Shown in pieces: positions 12,460 through 24,780 of a DNA stretch of 64,000 nucleotides. The stretch comes from Liquidambar formosana (Eukaryota; Streptophyta; Magnoliopsida; Saxifragales; Altingiaceae). The position numbers and the translations under genes are program-made. Under the pieces are notes generated by a model. It saw only the letters and a list, made by a program, of their open reading frames with translations. It was not told the origin of the DNA and did not search any database. Each line of letters starts with the position of its first letter. Position 1 is the stretch's first letter. The stretch covers positions 18,574,264-18,638,263 of the forward strand of contig CM077828.1 of NCBI GenBank assembly GCA_039720395.1, written 5' to 3'.

Positions 12460-14440
12460 TAGAATATTTTTTTTATCCTAATATATCTTATTCCTGTCCT
12501 TTATTCCATTCTCCTTAATCATTAAGTTAATGTGTCTTACAAACTTACGATTAGTAGGGATGCGATTTATTTTATTTTGTTTTGTTTTTTATTTTTTCTA
12601 ATATAAATGGATAACGCACAAACACATAATGAGAGAAGATCAATCGTATACATGATATAGCCCGAAAAAGACCCAATTACCCGTAAAAGAAATGTGATTT
12701 TGAATGAACAAAATGCTTGGACTAAATGAAATTGAGGGATAAGTTAAAAACATATTTATAGGGAAACTTAAAAAGCGATTTATCGGGTATTTCAAATTAA
12801 GACCATTAGGTGATAATAGAGGCATTTAAAAATCATAAACGTAAGACATTCTTTGGGGATTAATTATGTTCGAAAAATTAATTTTTGAGCTTAACAAGTC
12901 GGTCTTGACTATACTTAATTGATTTAGTTGACATTATTATGAATCTCAAAATGTGTATGGGACTATGGGTTTGAATGTTTGATTAGCAAGCATCTCCATT
13001 CAATGTGATTCTTTTTACTTTTATTTTTTTATTTTTTTATTTTCATTTTTTTGGTACAATTGGAAGGGTTCGAAACCCTAATCTATTTTATTTCTATCAT
13101 TTATCCCACCTTCTTTCACCACTAGGTTAGCCCTAATAGTTTTTAATTTTTGGACAAAATGGTCTTTCTCTCAGTCTCTTAAAGTTGTGTTCATGAAAGG
13201 CTGAAAGCTGAGTCGCTGAGGATTATGGCTAAGGGAACTTGAATGATCCAATTTATGGGATGAAGAACACAATACAATAGAAAGATACGGGATCATCTCA
13301 ATGGGTAACAAATTTTTGAATAAAAGCTAGGTCAATTGTAACCTCTGTCATTCACACGATTATCTCATTAGGTGCCATTCTTTGAGCAAGAGATCAATGT
13401 ACCTTTGTCATTCACACACACGTTTTCAAAAAAGACAGTGCATGTGGAGCACATGCATAAATAAAAAATAGATAAATAAATAAATAAGAAACACAAGGCC
13501 AATAAAATCTCTAGATAAGAGGGTGAAAAACTCTATAGATTTTATTTTTTTTCCTGGGTTCCTTTTTGTTTTTGAGTCTCTCTCCAATAAAGGCGTCTTC
13601 ATCCCTTTGAACTCTCTTATTTTATTTTATTTTTTCAGTTATTTCATATATAACATGCAATTTAGGATATATCGTGCGTTCATATTTATCATATTGAATC
13701 TATTACATTATCATAAATTTAAGCAAGAGAATAAAACAAGATGCGTTAAATGAGAGAAATCGGCAAATTTTGATCAAAACTTGTGATTAAATCATATGAT
13801 ATTTTATAACAGAATTTTGTAAAGAAACCTCTTAAGGTCTTTTATCAAATGGTAGAGCTCGTGTATTCGGATTTATGTCATTAACATCCCATTCCTTGAA
13901 AGAAAAGGGAGCTTGACAGCTTGTCAACACATAGATGGGACACCCTCGTCATAGCTTTTTCTCATTTTTTTTTTCCCTCAAAATTTGGTAATAAGTATCC
14001 TATTACCAGGCCTCTTTAAAGGTTAGGTCCTTTTGAGATGCGTGCTTGGATTCTATCTTAATCCTATCATTCTGAATGCATGCGTTTAGATTATGTTAAC
14101 TTAGAAATGTCCAAGGGACTAGCATAAGTAGATACTTTTAGCTATCTAATTATATACAGGGTTATGATTAGATTTAGAACATGATTGCATGACACGAACT
14201 ATACGTGGTTTCACATTGTGTGATCATACCCAACGCGTAGGATGCTCTGAACCTGATCAATCTCACTTTATATATGTATAGAAACTCAACCTCTATGAGT
14301 CTTGAGAAAGCTTTCAATAGTGATTTAATGAAACATAAAGAAAAACTAAACTATTAGAACTCATTAAATTTGCATAATTTTATCTAATTACGTGTATTTA
14401 CTCATACCTTTTGGCATGACATTTCACACATGCTATCACG
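12460..14440. other. Intergenic AT-rich DNA, no gene recognised
   Basis: Long T-rich runs and no open frame with a recognisable domain. Two places (near 12480-12530 and 13020-13130) resemble each other (TTTTATT..TATC..TTATCCCA..TTAGTTA) and may be remnants of one repeat family. Confidence 0.35.
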
Positions 14441-14629
14441 TGATAGGGTGCTACGTCTCTGGGCAGCTTGAAATTATTTGTAATGTCCCACAGGCAATCA
14501 CATTCACCCATCGGATGTTGATTGCATGTAAAACCGAATACAAGAATCCAGGGATCTATGGATGATTTCTCCTTCAAAAATGCTCTTACTTATCCACGAG
14601 TGCTACACACAATAAACATACACGTACCT

Positions 14630-14959
14630 GTAAATAGGCCACGTGGCGACGTGCGTCCCAGTCACGATGAGTCATCCGCAAATCCACAGGGGAAGAAGGA
14701 GAAGGAGACGCTGAAAACCGACACATATCGCGCCGCTCAATGAATGCGCCCCACGTGGACTCCTCCCCGACACGTCTCGCAAAGACTTTCAATATTACAA
14801 TGCACGGCAGGTATCGCCGTTAAGCCTCGGGATTTATCGCTCTCTCCTTTCCCCCCACTTCTCCTGTGTTTTCGTCGGCTTCAATTCTTCGCCTTTTTTT
14901 TAATTCTGTTTCTGATTCGGTCGCTGGTTCTTCCTATAAGAACCCATAAACAAAACACG
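14630..14959 (+). promoter_or_regulatory. Promoter and 5' UTR of the lipase gene with two G-boxes
   Basis: Two CACGTG cores (14640-14645 within CCACGTGG, and 14752-14757 within CCCACGTGGAC) and nearby ACGTG repeats lie 200-320 bp before the start codon. Such G-box/ABRE elements bind bZIP and bHLH factors in light and abscisic-acid responses. A TATAAG at about 14935 is very close to the ATG, so the true TATA box is uncertain. Confidence 0.55.
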
Positions 14960-15035
14960 ATGCAGCGACTCGTCGACAATGTCCTCGCTGTCGCCAAGGA
15001 GTAAGTCTTCCAGATATTCTTCCTTTTACTTTATT

Positions 15036-15077
<42 letters not shown>

Positions 15078-15587
15078 GCGGTTTTTGGGGCGATTTGGGG
15101 GCGTTAGATGATCTTGATTTGACCCATCTCGGATGGACTCCCATCTGTTTGACGGAATGGTTGAATGAATTATTTCAGTTTGTTTCTGTGATTAGTTTGG
15201 TCGGATTCCTCATTTGTTGCGATGCAAATCTCTCTCTCTCTCTCTGTTGATCTTTATATATATATATATTTGTGTATATTGTTTTGGGGATGTTGAGTAA
15301 CTTCTAAATTGTGAATGTTGGAAAAGTTTTGATTCCAATAGATGGGTATGTAATTTATGCCTGTCTCTCCCTCTATATTTATGTATGCACACACATTCCT
15401 TGTGGGTAAACTTGAGGAACTAGTTATCCCTACTATTATGGGGCTTATAAGGTAATACACTGAGTATTCTTATAGGAACAATTTGATGGGCTCCAATTGG
15501 GTTTTGGTAAACAATATGTGGAGGCATAACCATACCGGTTTTTTTTTTTTTTTTTTCCTTCTTGCTGCATATGATTTAAACCATCTG

Positions 15588-15655
<68 letters not shown>

Positions 15656-18600
15656 ATGTATGTATGTATGTATGGTGAGCACATATATAACTTATATTAG
15701 CCCCCTGTATTGGGGGTTGTACCTGGTGCATTAGTGGGTTATGGGTACATTCGGCCAATGCATGGTGCTGATATAAGTTAGGTGAGCACATTCTCACCTG
15801 ATTGGGACTAATATATTTTGGCTACGCGAGGGATAGAGTTTTTGGTTGCTTCCAACACTCATTCCGAATTATGGTATGTGGTTCCTGTTGTCAAGTATAG
15901 CTGATATATTCTTCCTATGTCGTATTGTTGTATATTTTGGCTTTGAAAAAATGTTAGTGATGGAGTCTTTGGGTTGCCCAAAGGCTTGTTTTTTCCCAAA
16001 CTATGTTGAAGTCCCTTTTGCGTGCTTTTAAAAATGTGTGGATTTATTTTTCCTCTATATTCTCGATAAGTTAAGTCCTATGTTCTATTGCCAAATGAGC
16101 GTTTTTTTTCCTTTTTTTTTTGTATGTTTGGTTCAGGTCAGTGAAAACATTTACATATGAGTCGTTGAACAATATTGTGAGGCTGATAAATGGAGTGTCA
16201 GCACTTCTGTTGGCCATTTTGCCGGGCAAGGCTTCTATTCTTGAAGGTATTCATGGCTGGGAGCTCAGGCCAACTTTCCGGGGACCTCGTCTTCCACGCT
16301 GGATGGAAAAGTAAGTGTTGACTATATAAAAAAATCAACTGCATGGTTTTTCTTTTGTATGTTTTTCAAAACTTGCATAATGAAATAAGATTGTTCTTCA
16401 TTTGATAATAACTGAGATATTTCATTTAGAAAGCTCCCTTTATGTCTTTACATGATAGGTTTTTATTTTAGTTACATGATGCTTCTTTTATTTATTTATT
16501 AGTTCAGTCAGTTTCAGTAACGCTTTCTGAAATGCGTGAAGCCATATGATTGGTAATAGGCTAAGGAGAAAGATTACACTGGAAGTAACTTGTAAGAGCA
16601 CAATGAATTTTGATCCCTGTTAATTTCCTCAGCAATGTTTATCGCATCATGAGCCGACTGTGAATTTGGCAAAGAGATGCTCCTTGCTGAGTCTACCTCA
16701 TGAATCTTCCCAACAAGATGCAGGAGCCTTTTCTGAAGGCTACACCAATAACTTAACGAAAGTCTTTGATAACAATCAGTCTTTGAATGCAAGGTGGTCT
16801 TCCCGGATGATTTACAATCTTGGAACATTTTTTTTTTCTCCTAAATGGTTTGCTTTGCAGTTGGCACTTTAAATAATATAGCTATAGTTCCAAAACATAC
16901 CTGATGATTTTGTCTGGTGATAGCATTGGTTTCTTACCTATAGCAAAATGGTTTCCTTCCTCTATTTCTATCTCAAAGTTGCTAGATGCCAAGAATAAGG
17001 GCAACCCAAAATTTGTATTTTAGAAAGTGGCTATCATTATTTTGGAAAATATTTACATCTCAACGTGAGCCTTGCGGTTTTAGTGATAAGTCACGTTTTA
17101 ATGGCATTTAGTTGTGATATTATAATTGAAAAAGAAGCTTGGGGGAGCCCGGAGCCATTCCTTTGACAATGAAGAGAGAAATTATGAGGAGAAAGCATAA
17201 AGCAACTTAGCAAATGAGAAGGCACTTTGCATCACTTGTATTTGGCTTGGGACAAAAATGAGTTTTAAGATGGGCTTGACTATTTAATTATTAGTGAATA
17301 ATTTATACGGGATGAGGATTTTCACTTTTTGGTTTGACATGGAGTTAATTTACCAAGCCCTAAATCCTACTAGTTGAGGTCATTTATGATTATTTTGTTA
17401 CCGTTGAGCTTTATCTAGGGACATGTCCTCCATGATCCTGGCCATCATGTCTTTTCTCATTGTATAATAGGTCATCATGTCTTTATACAAAGAGAAGAAA
17501 GATCAGAGACTTTACCTGGGAGGAGAATTCTTGGTCATTGTTTTTGTTTAGTTTAAGAACTCAACTCAACTCAACTCAACTTAATTTTAAAAAAAGCCTC
17601 AAAATCCAACTACTTTGGGTTGGCTACATTAATTCTTTCGCACCCCCACCCTATTTATCTCTATTTAAAACCATATCCTTTGATAAATTATGTGTCATCC
17701 TATCATTTCTCACTGCCTCGATGCATATGCTTTCTGGCCTTCTTCTTGTCCTTGTAGTTCCCTAAGCCGTAAAGGTCTCTCTTTTAGTTTCCAGCCCGTA
17801 ATTGGTTCTCTCTCTTAGATGTTGCACTTAATTATGTAGGCTCCTTGGAATGGTACAAGAATTATTAGAGATTTGTCATATGGCTTGTTCTGATTTTTCT
17901 AAGCCTTCCTTTACATTATAACTAGAGGGAGCATATCAGATATTACTTAGCCAGTTGGAGTATAGGAATGAACCCAGGTAATCAGCAATTCTTTTAGTTT
18001 TAAATGGTGGCTCAAATTGTGAATTACAAACTAGTTGCTGGATTGAGTTGTAATGTGACAGATCTTGTTGGTAATTAAGTTTGTTTGTGATTTTCTGAAT
18101 CAAATTGATTGGAGTTCCCCCCCGTCTTCACATGTGAATAACTTTCCTTTGCCATTTGTGCTTTGTGGATCTTTATTTCCAGTCTATATTTTGAGAATGA
18201 ATTCCATATTTTTTTCCTCTTTTCTGCTGGTTGTTATTTTCATATAACATCTCTTCATAATGTCATGCTTGTGACACATTTCAGTTGCTGACATTTTCTG
18301 CTTTCCCTTGATGAGATAGTGGCGTGTCCTCTTTCAACCAGTTCATTCACGAACTTTCTGTGGATTCTGATGCTTCATCAAGTATGGATTACTCATCTGG
18401 CGAAGAAGATTGTGATGGAAACATACCTCCTGCATCACCATCATCTCAAAGTTCACGAGTCTCTAGGACAAGCAGTTTCAAGAAGTATGATAAGCATTGG
18501 ACGCGCTGGATCAGATACATATTTTCATGGATTCTGTTTCCTGCTAAGTTGCTTGTGGGGATACCATTTCATCTTTATCATTTATATTTTTCTAGGGGTT

Positions 18601-21600
18601 CAAATGCCTCTTTGACCCCCTTAAGCCGCCAGTCCTCGCATTTAGGTTCTCTTACAAAACTGCATACCCTCAGGGACCATTTTGTTCAGCGCACCACAGA
18701 CAGGAGACGTGGAGTCATTGAGGTTTCTGCTGACTGCCATTTATAATACCTAGGAATTTGTGTTATAGTTGATCATTTATTTTTCTTCTGTGTAATAGAA
18801 ACAAAGAGTACTCATATTTGACTTTCTGTGAACAGGATCTTCATCTGGCAATTGAGATAGTCATAGAATCTGTATTTGACTTTGTTCACAAGGCAGCACA
18901 TTGTATTCTTTCGCCATCAGAAGCTTTCAGAATACTGTTTAGATTGTTTTCTTCCCACGGCAGTATTAGTAAAGATATTCCTAGTGGTAGTTCAGATTCC
19001 TCCATCCCCACAGCTACACTTGGAGAAGGTGATCCTACCCCTACAGAGAGGAAAACTAGTTATCAGCAATCTATGAATACAGATGCACGGACATGTCAGG
19101 ACGTCATAACAGAACTTGGGTAAGGGTTATTTGTGTGTGTGTGTAGTTGCACCATTGCATTTGTTTCATATGTTTCTGGCATTCTGCACATCTTTGGCAA
19201 GTTTCTTACTTTTCTACCTGCAATAGGTATCCATATGAAGCTATTCGTGTGGTCACTGATGATGGATATGTTCTTCTTTTGGAGAGAATTCCTAGGTATG
19301 CATGATTTTTTTCTGATTAATTTATCATTGTGGTTTTCTGATTTGGTTTCTATTGAACCTTGTTTGGGCACATGGTGCTTGATGGCTGATGCCTGTAATG
19401 TGATGTCACAGACGTGATGCTCGGAAGGCTGTTTATTTACAGCATGGAATATTTGATTCATCTATGGGGTGAGTTATCTTTTTTGTTGGTCAATTATGAA
19501 TTACATCAATGTAAAATGGGAACCAGTTTCCTGAGATTGCTGAAAGAGGGCCATACATTCGTCTGAGAAGATGATAGCTATACTAAAAGACCATAAAATA
19601 TGTGGCATTCAACCAAAAAGAGGTGGCTGAGTTTTCCTCTCTTTTCTTTTTAGGTGCCAATTATCAAGAACTGCACACTTTTCTGTGTAACTTAGTCGTC
19701 CTTTGTTATCAATGCATGTAATGTAGTCAAATTGTCACAATGTCACCTATGCGAATCACCAAATGTGTATGTTAAGGCCTAGGTGGCTGGTAGTAGCAAG
19801 GCTGTTGTATCCACCTCAATCTGAATTTTTTTACCCAAATATTGTTTTTGGTATCAGATTTGAACTCACCTATTTTTGTTGAAGAGGGCCCCATCTTTAA
19901 TATGTGCCAAAGAAGATAATAACTCAAGGATTTCTTGATACTCCTTCCATGTAGTGTAAGGTTTATATGAAAGTTAAAATGTTGCTATTCTTTTCTGTGA
20001 TTTGTTTGTTGGATTTCAACGGTTATCAAGGCAGCGGCAGATCTTTTCCACTCAACAAATCCTTAAATTTCAACAACTTAGGTTAGCTACACAATTATTT
20101 CTCGCTATTCAGGTCTATATAAGGTCATCTCCTCTGTTAAGACCCCAGGCCAATATTTCTTTTCTCGTCACCTTGACCCAGACACCTTCAAGTTGAATCA
20201 AATCACCTCGTTCGGGTGAAGTCATTGGTCTTCATTGCACATAGCCAATTATAGTAGATGACTTTTCCTCATCTTGTCCTCAATTTGTGCTGCCTCTGGC
20301 TTCTGACAATGCATTACTTTCTTATTTGTCTTTTCTTCTTGCCTTACAGCATGTCATAAATTGTTTACTTCAACTTGATAGGTATTAGAGAAGATCACTT
20401 AACACTCCAGAAGCAGTTTTCCACTTTACCTTTGGTCAGTTCCTCTTCAATCTCCCTTTCCTTTTGGATGATTGATTGACACTTTTAGATTTTTCCTAGC
20501 CGTTGGTTTCACTTTTCCATTACTATGGTCATAGTTTAACTGAAGGCTGCGTTCCAACATTTGGTTTTAGTCCTGCCTATCCTAAACCTCAGATTAAAAA
20601 GTGTCTTTCTTTGCCTTCACCTTTTGAGTTTGTACATCTTGTTCTTAAGAAACAGTTGAGAATTGGGATTTTCATTTTGTCTGGTGTCTATTCTGAAGAC
20701 GCTTGATTACTGGATATTAAATTGGTAAGCCGATATTCAGTTAGATTTGGTTGTGGATAAGATGAACATTGAGCGTTTACAAATTCAGATATAGAAATTA
20801 GGCTATTGTGTGTTTAAAGCAACAGCAGATTATATCCAGGGAGTTAATATTTTTCAGGGACTCTACCATGCAGAAGGCTTAGAACATGTGTGCCCTCCAT
20901 TCCCACAAGAGCACCACCTTCTCCTCCTTTTCTGTCTTTTTCTTCATACTTAAATTCATTAGAGATAATTGTTCATGTGTACTTATTTCCGTCTTTTTAT
21001 CTCGGTGCTTGCGTATTGTGTATTTGAGTTACATATGTATTACATTTATTTTCTTCTCTAATAAGCCTTTTTTTTTTTTTTGTCCAGTTGGGTGTCCAAT
21101 GGAGTTGTAGGCTCTCCAGCTTTTGCAGCCTTTGATCAAGGTTTGATATAATTTGCTTGACAGTGTTTTCAGTATACATAATATATCTAAGGTCTGATTA
21201 TAGGCTTTCTTTTGTTTTTTTTTTTTTGCAGGGTACGATGTCTTTCTTGGGAATTTTCGTGGGTTGGTTTCTAGGGAACATGTGGACAAGAAAATTTCCT
21301 CACGACAGTAAGTTCACACATAAAACCCATTGGTATTTTCTAATAGAGAATTATACCTGTGATTATTTGCTTCTGAAAAGTTGAAAATATTGGAAAGAAA
21401 GGGAATCAAACATTTTACTTTAATTTTTCCTGATTTTGTATATTAAGTGGAAAGTATACATTAAACTTTTAAAATACAATAATGTTAATTAACTAACTCT
21501 ATGTAATGATCCAATGCAGGTACTGGCAGTACTCTGTTAATGAGCATGGGACTGAGGATATACCTGCAATGATTGAGAAGATTCACGAAGTTAAAACTTC

Positions 21601-22444
21601 TGAATTGGGGTGTAGCCAAAATGATGTTGTGGAAGAAACCAATAATGAACAGCCTTACAAACTCTGTGCAATCTGCCACAGCTTGGGAGGAGCTGGTATT
21701 CTGATGTATGTCATAACACGCCGGATCCAGGAGAAGCCCCATAGACTCTCAAGACTGATTTTATTATCACCTGCCGGCTTCCATGAGGATTCCACCCTAC
21801 TCTTTACAGTGGTGGAATACATGTTCATTTTTTTGTCTCCCATTCTGGCACCACTTGTGCCTGGTTTCTATATACCTACCAGATTCTTCCGTATGCTGCT
21901 GAACAAGTTGGCGAGGGACTTCCATAACTACCCTGCAGTTGGAGGGCTGGTTCAAACCCTAATGAGTTATGTTGTCGGTGGAGACAGCTCAAACTGGGTC
22001 GGAGCAATAGGTTTACCGCATTACAACATGAATGACATGCCAGGAGTCTCATTTCACGTGGCCCTCCATCTTGCACAGATGAAGCATGCAGGAAAGTTTA
22101 TAATGTACGATTATGGGAATGCGTCTTCCAACATGGAGGTGTATGGGTCTCCTGAACCCTTGGACTTGGGTGAAAATTATGGGCTCATTGATGTTCCTGT
22201 TGATCTGGTTGCTGGACGGAGGGACAAGGTAATCCCGCCATCAATGGTCAGAAAGCACTATAAGTTGATGAAGAATTCAGGTGTGGAAGCATCATACAAA
22301 GAGTTTGAGTTTGCCCACTTGGACTTCATGTTCTCCCGCCGTGAAGAACTCTTGGCATATGTCATGTCACGCTTACTGCTTGTGGGAGCCTTTCCAAAGC
22401 AGCAATCTTGTCAGAAGGCTGTAAGGTCGAGGAAAAAAGATTGA
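14960..22444 (+). CDS. Plant alpha/beta-hydrolase of the acid (triacylglycerol) lipase type
   Basis: A complete gene. Exons: 14960-15000, 16137-16310, 18320-18722, 18836-19119, 19227-19295, 19412-19468, 21088-21140, 21232-21307, 21520-22444; every junction is GT/AG and keeps frame. The protein starts MQRLVDNVLAVAKE. Next come a serine-rich linker, a basic/aromatic segment with a probable membrane stretch (IFSWILFPAKLLVGIPF), and an Abhydro_lipase region (YPYEAIRVVTDDGYVLLL). The hydrolase core follows: YLQHGIFDSS (oxyanion side), GYDVFLGNFRG, nucleophile elbow CHSLGG, acid in GRRDKVIPP, histidine in FAHLDF. Together these give the Ser-Asp-His triad. The Cys where many lipases have Gly before HSLGG is a mild variant. 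Substrate unknown: related proteins are annotated as lipases, probably acting on neutral lipids or sterol esters at a membrane. No defects seen. Confidence 0.93.
15041..15077. repeat. (GT)n microsatellite in lipase intron 1
   Basis: About 18 GT dinucleotides shortly after the splice donor of exon 1. A CT repeat lies at 15230-15245. Confidence 0.9.
15590..15815. mobile_element. Fold-back MITE beside a (TA)n tract, copy 1 (lipase intron 1)
   Basis: A TA dinucleotide run (about 15590-15642) and (TATG)n precede a 140-bp hairpin-like element. GGTGAGCAC..ATAACTTATATTAG near 15673 is mirrored by CTGATATAAGTTAGGTGAGCAC near 15765-15790. The centre contains GTGCATTAGTGGG. Two relatives occur at 41262-41432 and 46292-46434. 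Confidence 0.6.
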
Positions 22445-24390
22445 CAGGTGAACTGCTAGTCAATGATTTAAAATGGAAAATCCCCAGCACTTCCATCTTT
22501 TTTGTGGTTCATGAATTGGCATGCTTGTGCTGTATCTTTATATGCAACACTACTGTTGTATATGATTGAATAGATGAGTATGTCTTTTACTCCAGTGTAT
22601 CTAGTTATAGAGTGTACATGTTTTAGCCATCTTCCCCTCCATTTTTTTGAGGGAAGAAAATTGCTTGAAAGGTTATTCCCAGTTTGGGTCTCTGTACTCT
22701 CAAAAAGTTGCATAATTTGTAGCTGATTGATGAAATTTGGTGTCTGTAAACATATACTATGTGAAATAGTTCTTGATGGGTACAGTGATCAATGTGTATA
22801 CAATTTCGAGTTCTCTGTCAAAATTCTCTTCTATCCTAGACTTGGCGTGTAAATCAGTCTTCTACTGTGTATATTAGAGTGGCTGAGTACATCCATGGAT
22901 GAGTTATGGTGACGAATTCTCTCTCAAATTTTCTATTATGTCCAAAACAGACGAATAACTAGTGGATGCCAGTGCTGCTTTTTCTTTTTGCTAATGTTAG
23001 CATGCTAGCTGAGGCTGTATAATGCTACACCTAGGTGTCCTATATATGTTTAACTCACCATAGAGGCTCTTTAACCAAGCAAAAGTGTTATTCTTGCAAA
23101 AGCACTATGGAGGGCTTTGGCCCAAGTGATCATTGACTGCCTTGAACCAAAATACAAAATAAAAACCCTCTAACTTGCTATTTAAATTGCCAGAACAGTG
23201 TGGTTATTTTGGGGCTCTTTTAGTCTTATACCTTGCTCGTCGCTTTCTCTTCAGCTTGGATATTTAAGGCAATTGATGACGTGTTCTGAAGGTCATCATA
23301 TTCACCAACCTTCACTTATTCTGGATTGTGAAATTTTTTAGTCTTCCCCATTCTATTGATTCTTCTGAGTGTTCTTTGCATAGGCTTTTTGTGAAATTTC
23401 TGCAGTAGGCTGATGTTACATCCTCCTAATTATCATGATTGTGGCATGATATGATATCACATTAGGTGACTCTGCATCATGGCCCAAAATAAAATAAGAA
23501 AAATAAAAATATGGTACATTGAAAATGCACATTTGGTTACATGTTTTTGAGTTTTGACAATGACCCTGCTGATAAAATAGATTAAACACAGTAGAATTCA
23601 CCCCCACTGGCTTTCTAGGTTCTTACTGGTAATGTCAATTACATCAAATTATACTTTGCACATCATCAAAGGATGAAGGAGGAAAACACAACTGCTGATA
23701 GAAAGACAATTTTCTTGGTGAGAGTGTGTTCAAAGAGACCAAAAGGAGGGAAGTGGGTTGGCCGGAGAGGTTGGGTGGTCCAAAAAAAGAAAGGAGAGAC
23801 GATAATGGGTAATACTGTCTTTTCATTATTTTGTTCACACTGTTGGTTCAATTAAATGCCCAATTTGAGTTGGGAGGTACACTGCAGCAATGTTTTTATT
23901 AAGGGGGTTTTATGTAATTTACTCAAAATGGAAAAAATAAAAAGAAAGAGGAGAACAAACCTTATTTTGAGTCAAAAGCAATAAAGAAAAAATGCATGTT
24001 GAGCAGCTGAGATTGACAAAGGGAGAAAATTATTGAAAACGCTATCTACATTTTTTTATTTTATTTTTTTTTTTTCGGCTCTCTTTTTGGATTAAAAAAT
24101 TTGCTACTCAAGACATTAGAAAACACTATCTAAACTCCTTTCTTTTTTAATTTTTTTATTTATTTAGGAAATTACATATGGCTTGGTTACGAAAAAATAA
24201 TTACAAATCAATACTATTGACTAGCATATTCTGGATGCTATGCTTGGCCCATATAAATCTCATACTTTTTTCAAAGTCTCAACCAATTGGAAAAGATCCT
24301 AAGAGGATGAATTTGGCATTTTAATCAAACATCCCTCCTCTCCGTATTCATACCCCCTGCAAATCCCATTGCCGGCAACTCCTTCATAAA
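22445..24390. other. 3' flank of the lipase gene and intergenic DNA
   Basis: The first 250-300 bp probably hold the lipase 3' UTR. The rest is AT-rich with no recognised domain, repeat pair or RNA gene. Open frames near 23640-23850 on both strands lack any recognisable protein. Confidence 0.35.
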
Positions 24391-24391
24391 C

Positions 24392-24463
<72 letters not shown>
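24391..24463. repeat. Compound (TA)n(GA)n microsatellite
   Basis: About 11 TA units followed directly by about 25 GA units, just beyond the 3' end of the MED25-like pseudogene. Confidence 0.95.
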
Positions 24464-24466
<3 letters not shown>

Positions 24467-24659
24467 ATTCATATCTTCTACCTTTTAATAATTTCATTTC
24501 TTAAAAAGAATCTCAAAAATTTCTAAAATTGTAAAGTGGTCCAAAATTCTTTACAAGTAAAATATGGTAGGGCTAATTTTTTAAAAAAATATTGAAAATT
24601 TTAACCCCAAACTTTTTATTATTTCCGTGGAAACACCTGCCCCCCATTGCCCCCACTTT

Positions 24660-24780
24660 GAATCCGCACCAAGCTGCAGCTAATTTTGCTGTGACTGCTG
24701 CTGCTGCTACTGCTGCTGTTGCATACCAGAATTTTGGGATCTAACTAGAGGACCATCCTGGTTCCAAAGTAGTGAAGAAA
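24660..24780 (-). pseudogene. Polyglutamine C-terminal exon of the MED25-like pseudogene
   Basis: On the minus strand a CAG-repeat stretch reads QQQQ-stop-QQQQSQQN-stop-LQLG, preceded by RSQNSGM. This fits the Gln-rich tail that follows the activator-interaction domain in plant MED25. Two TAG codons replace CAG/TAT-type codons, so the tail cannot be translated. Confidence 0.7.

Noticed and set aside
15483..15797. Tyr/Ile-repeat open frames on both strands
   Set aside because: Pure translation of the (TA)n and (TATG)n tract in a lipase intron.
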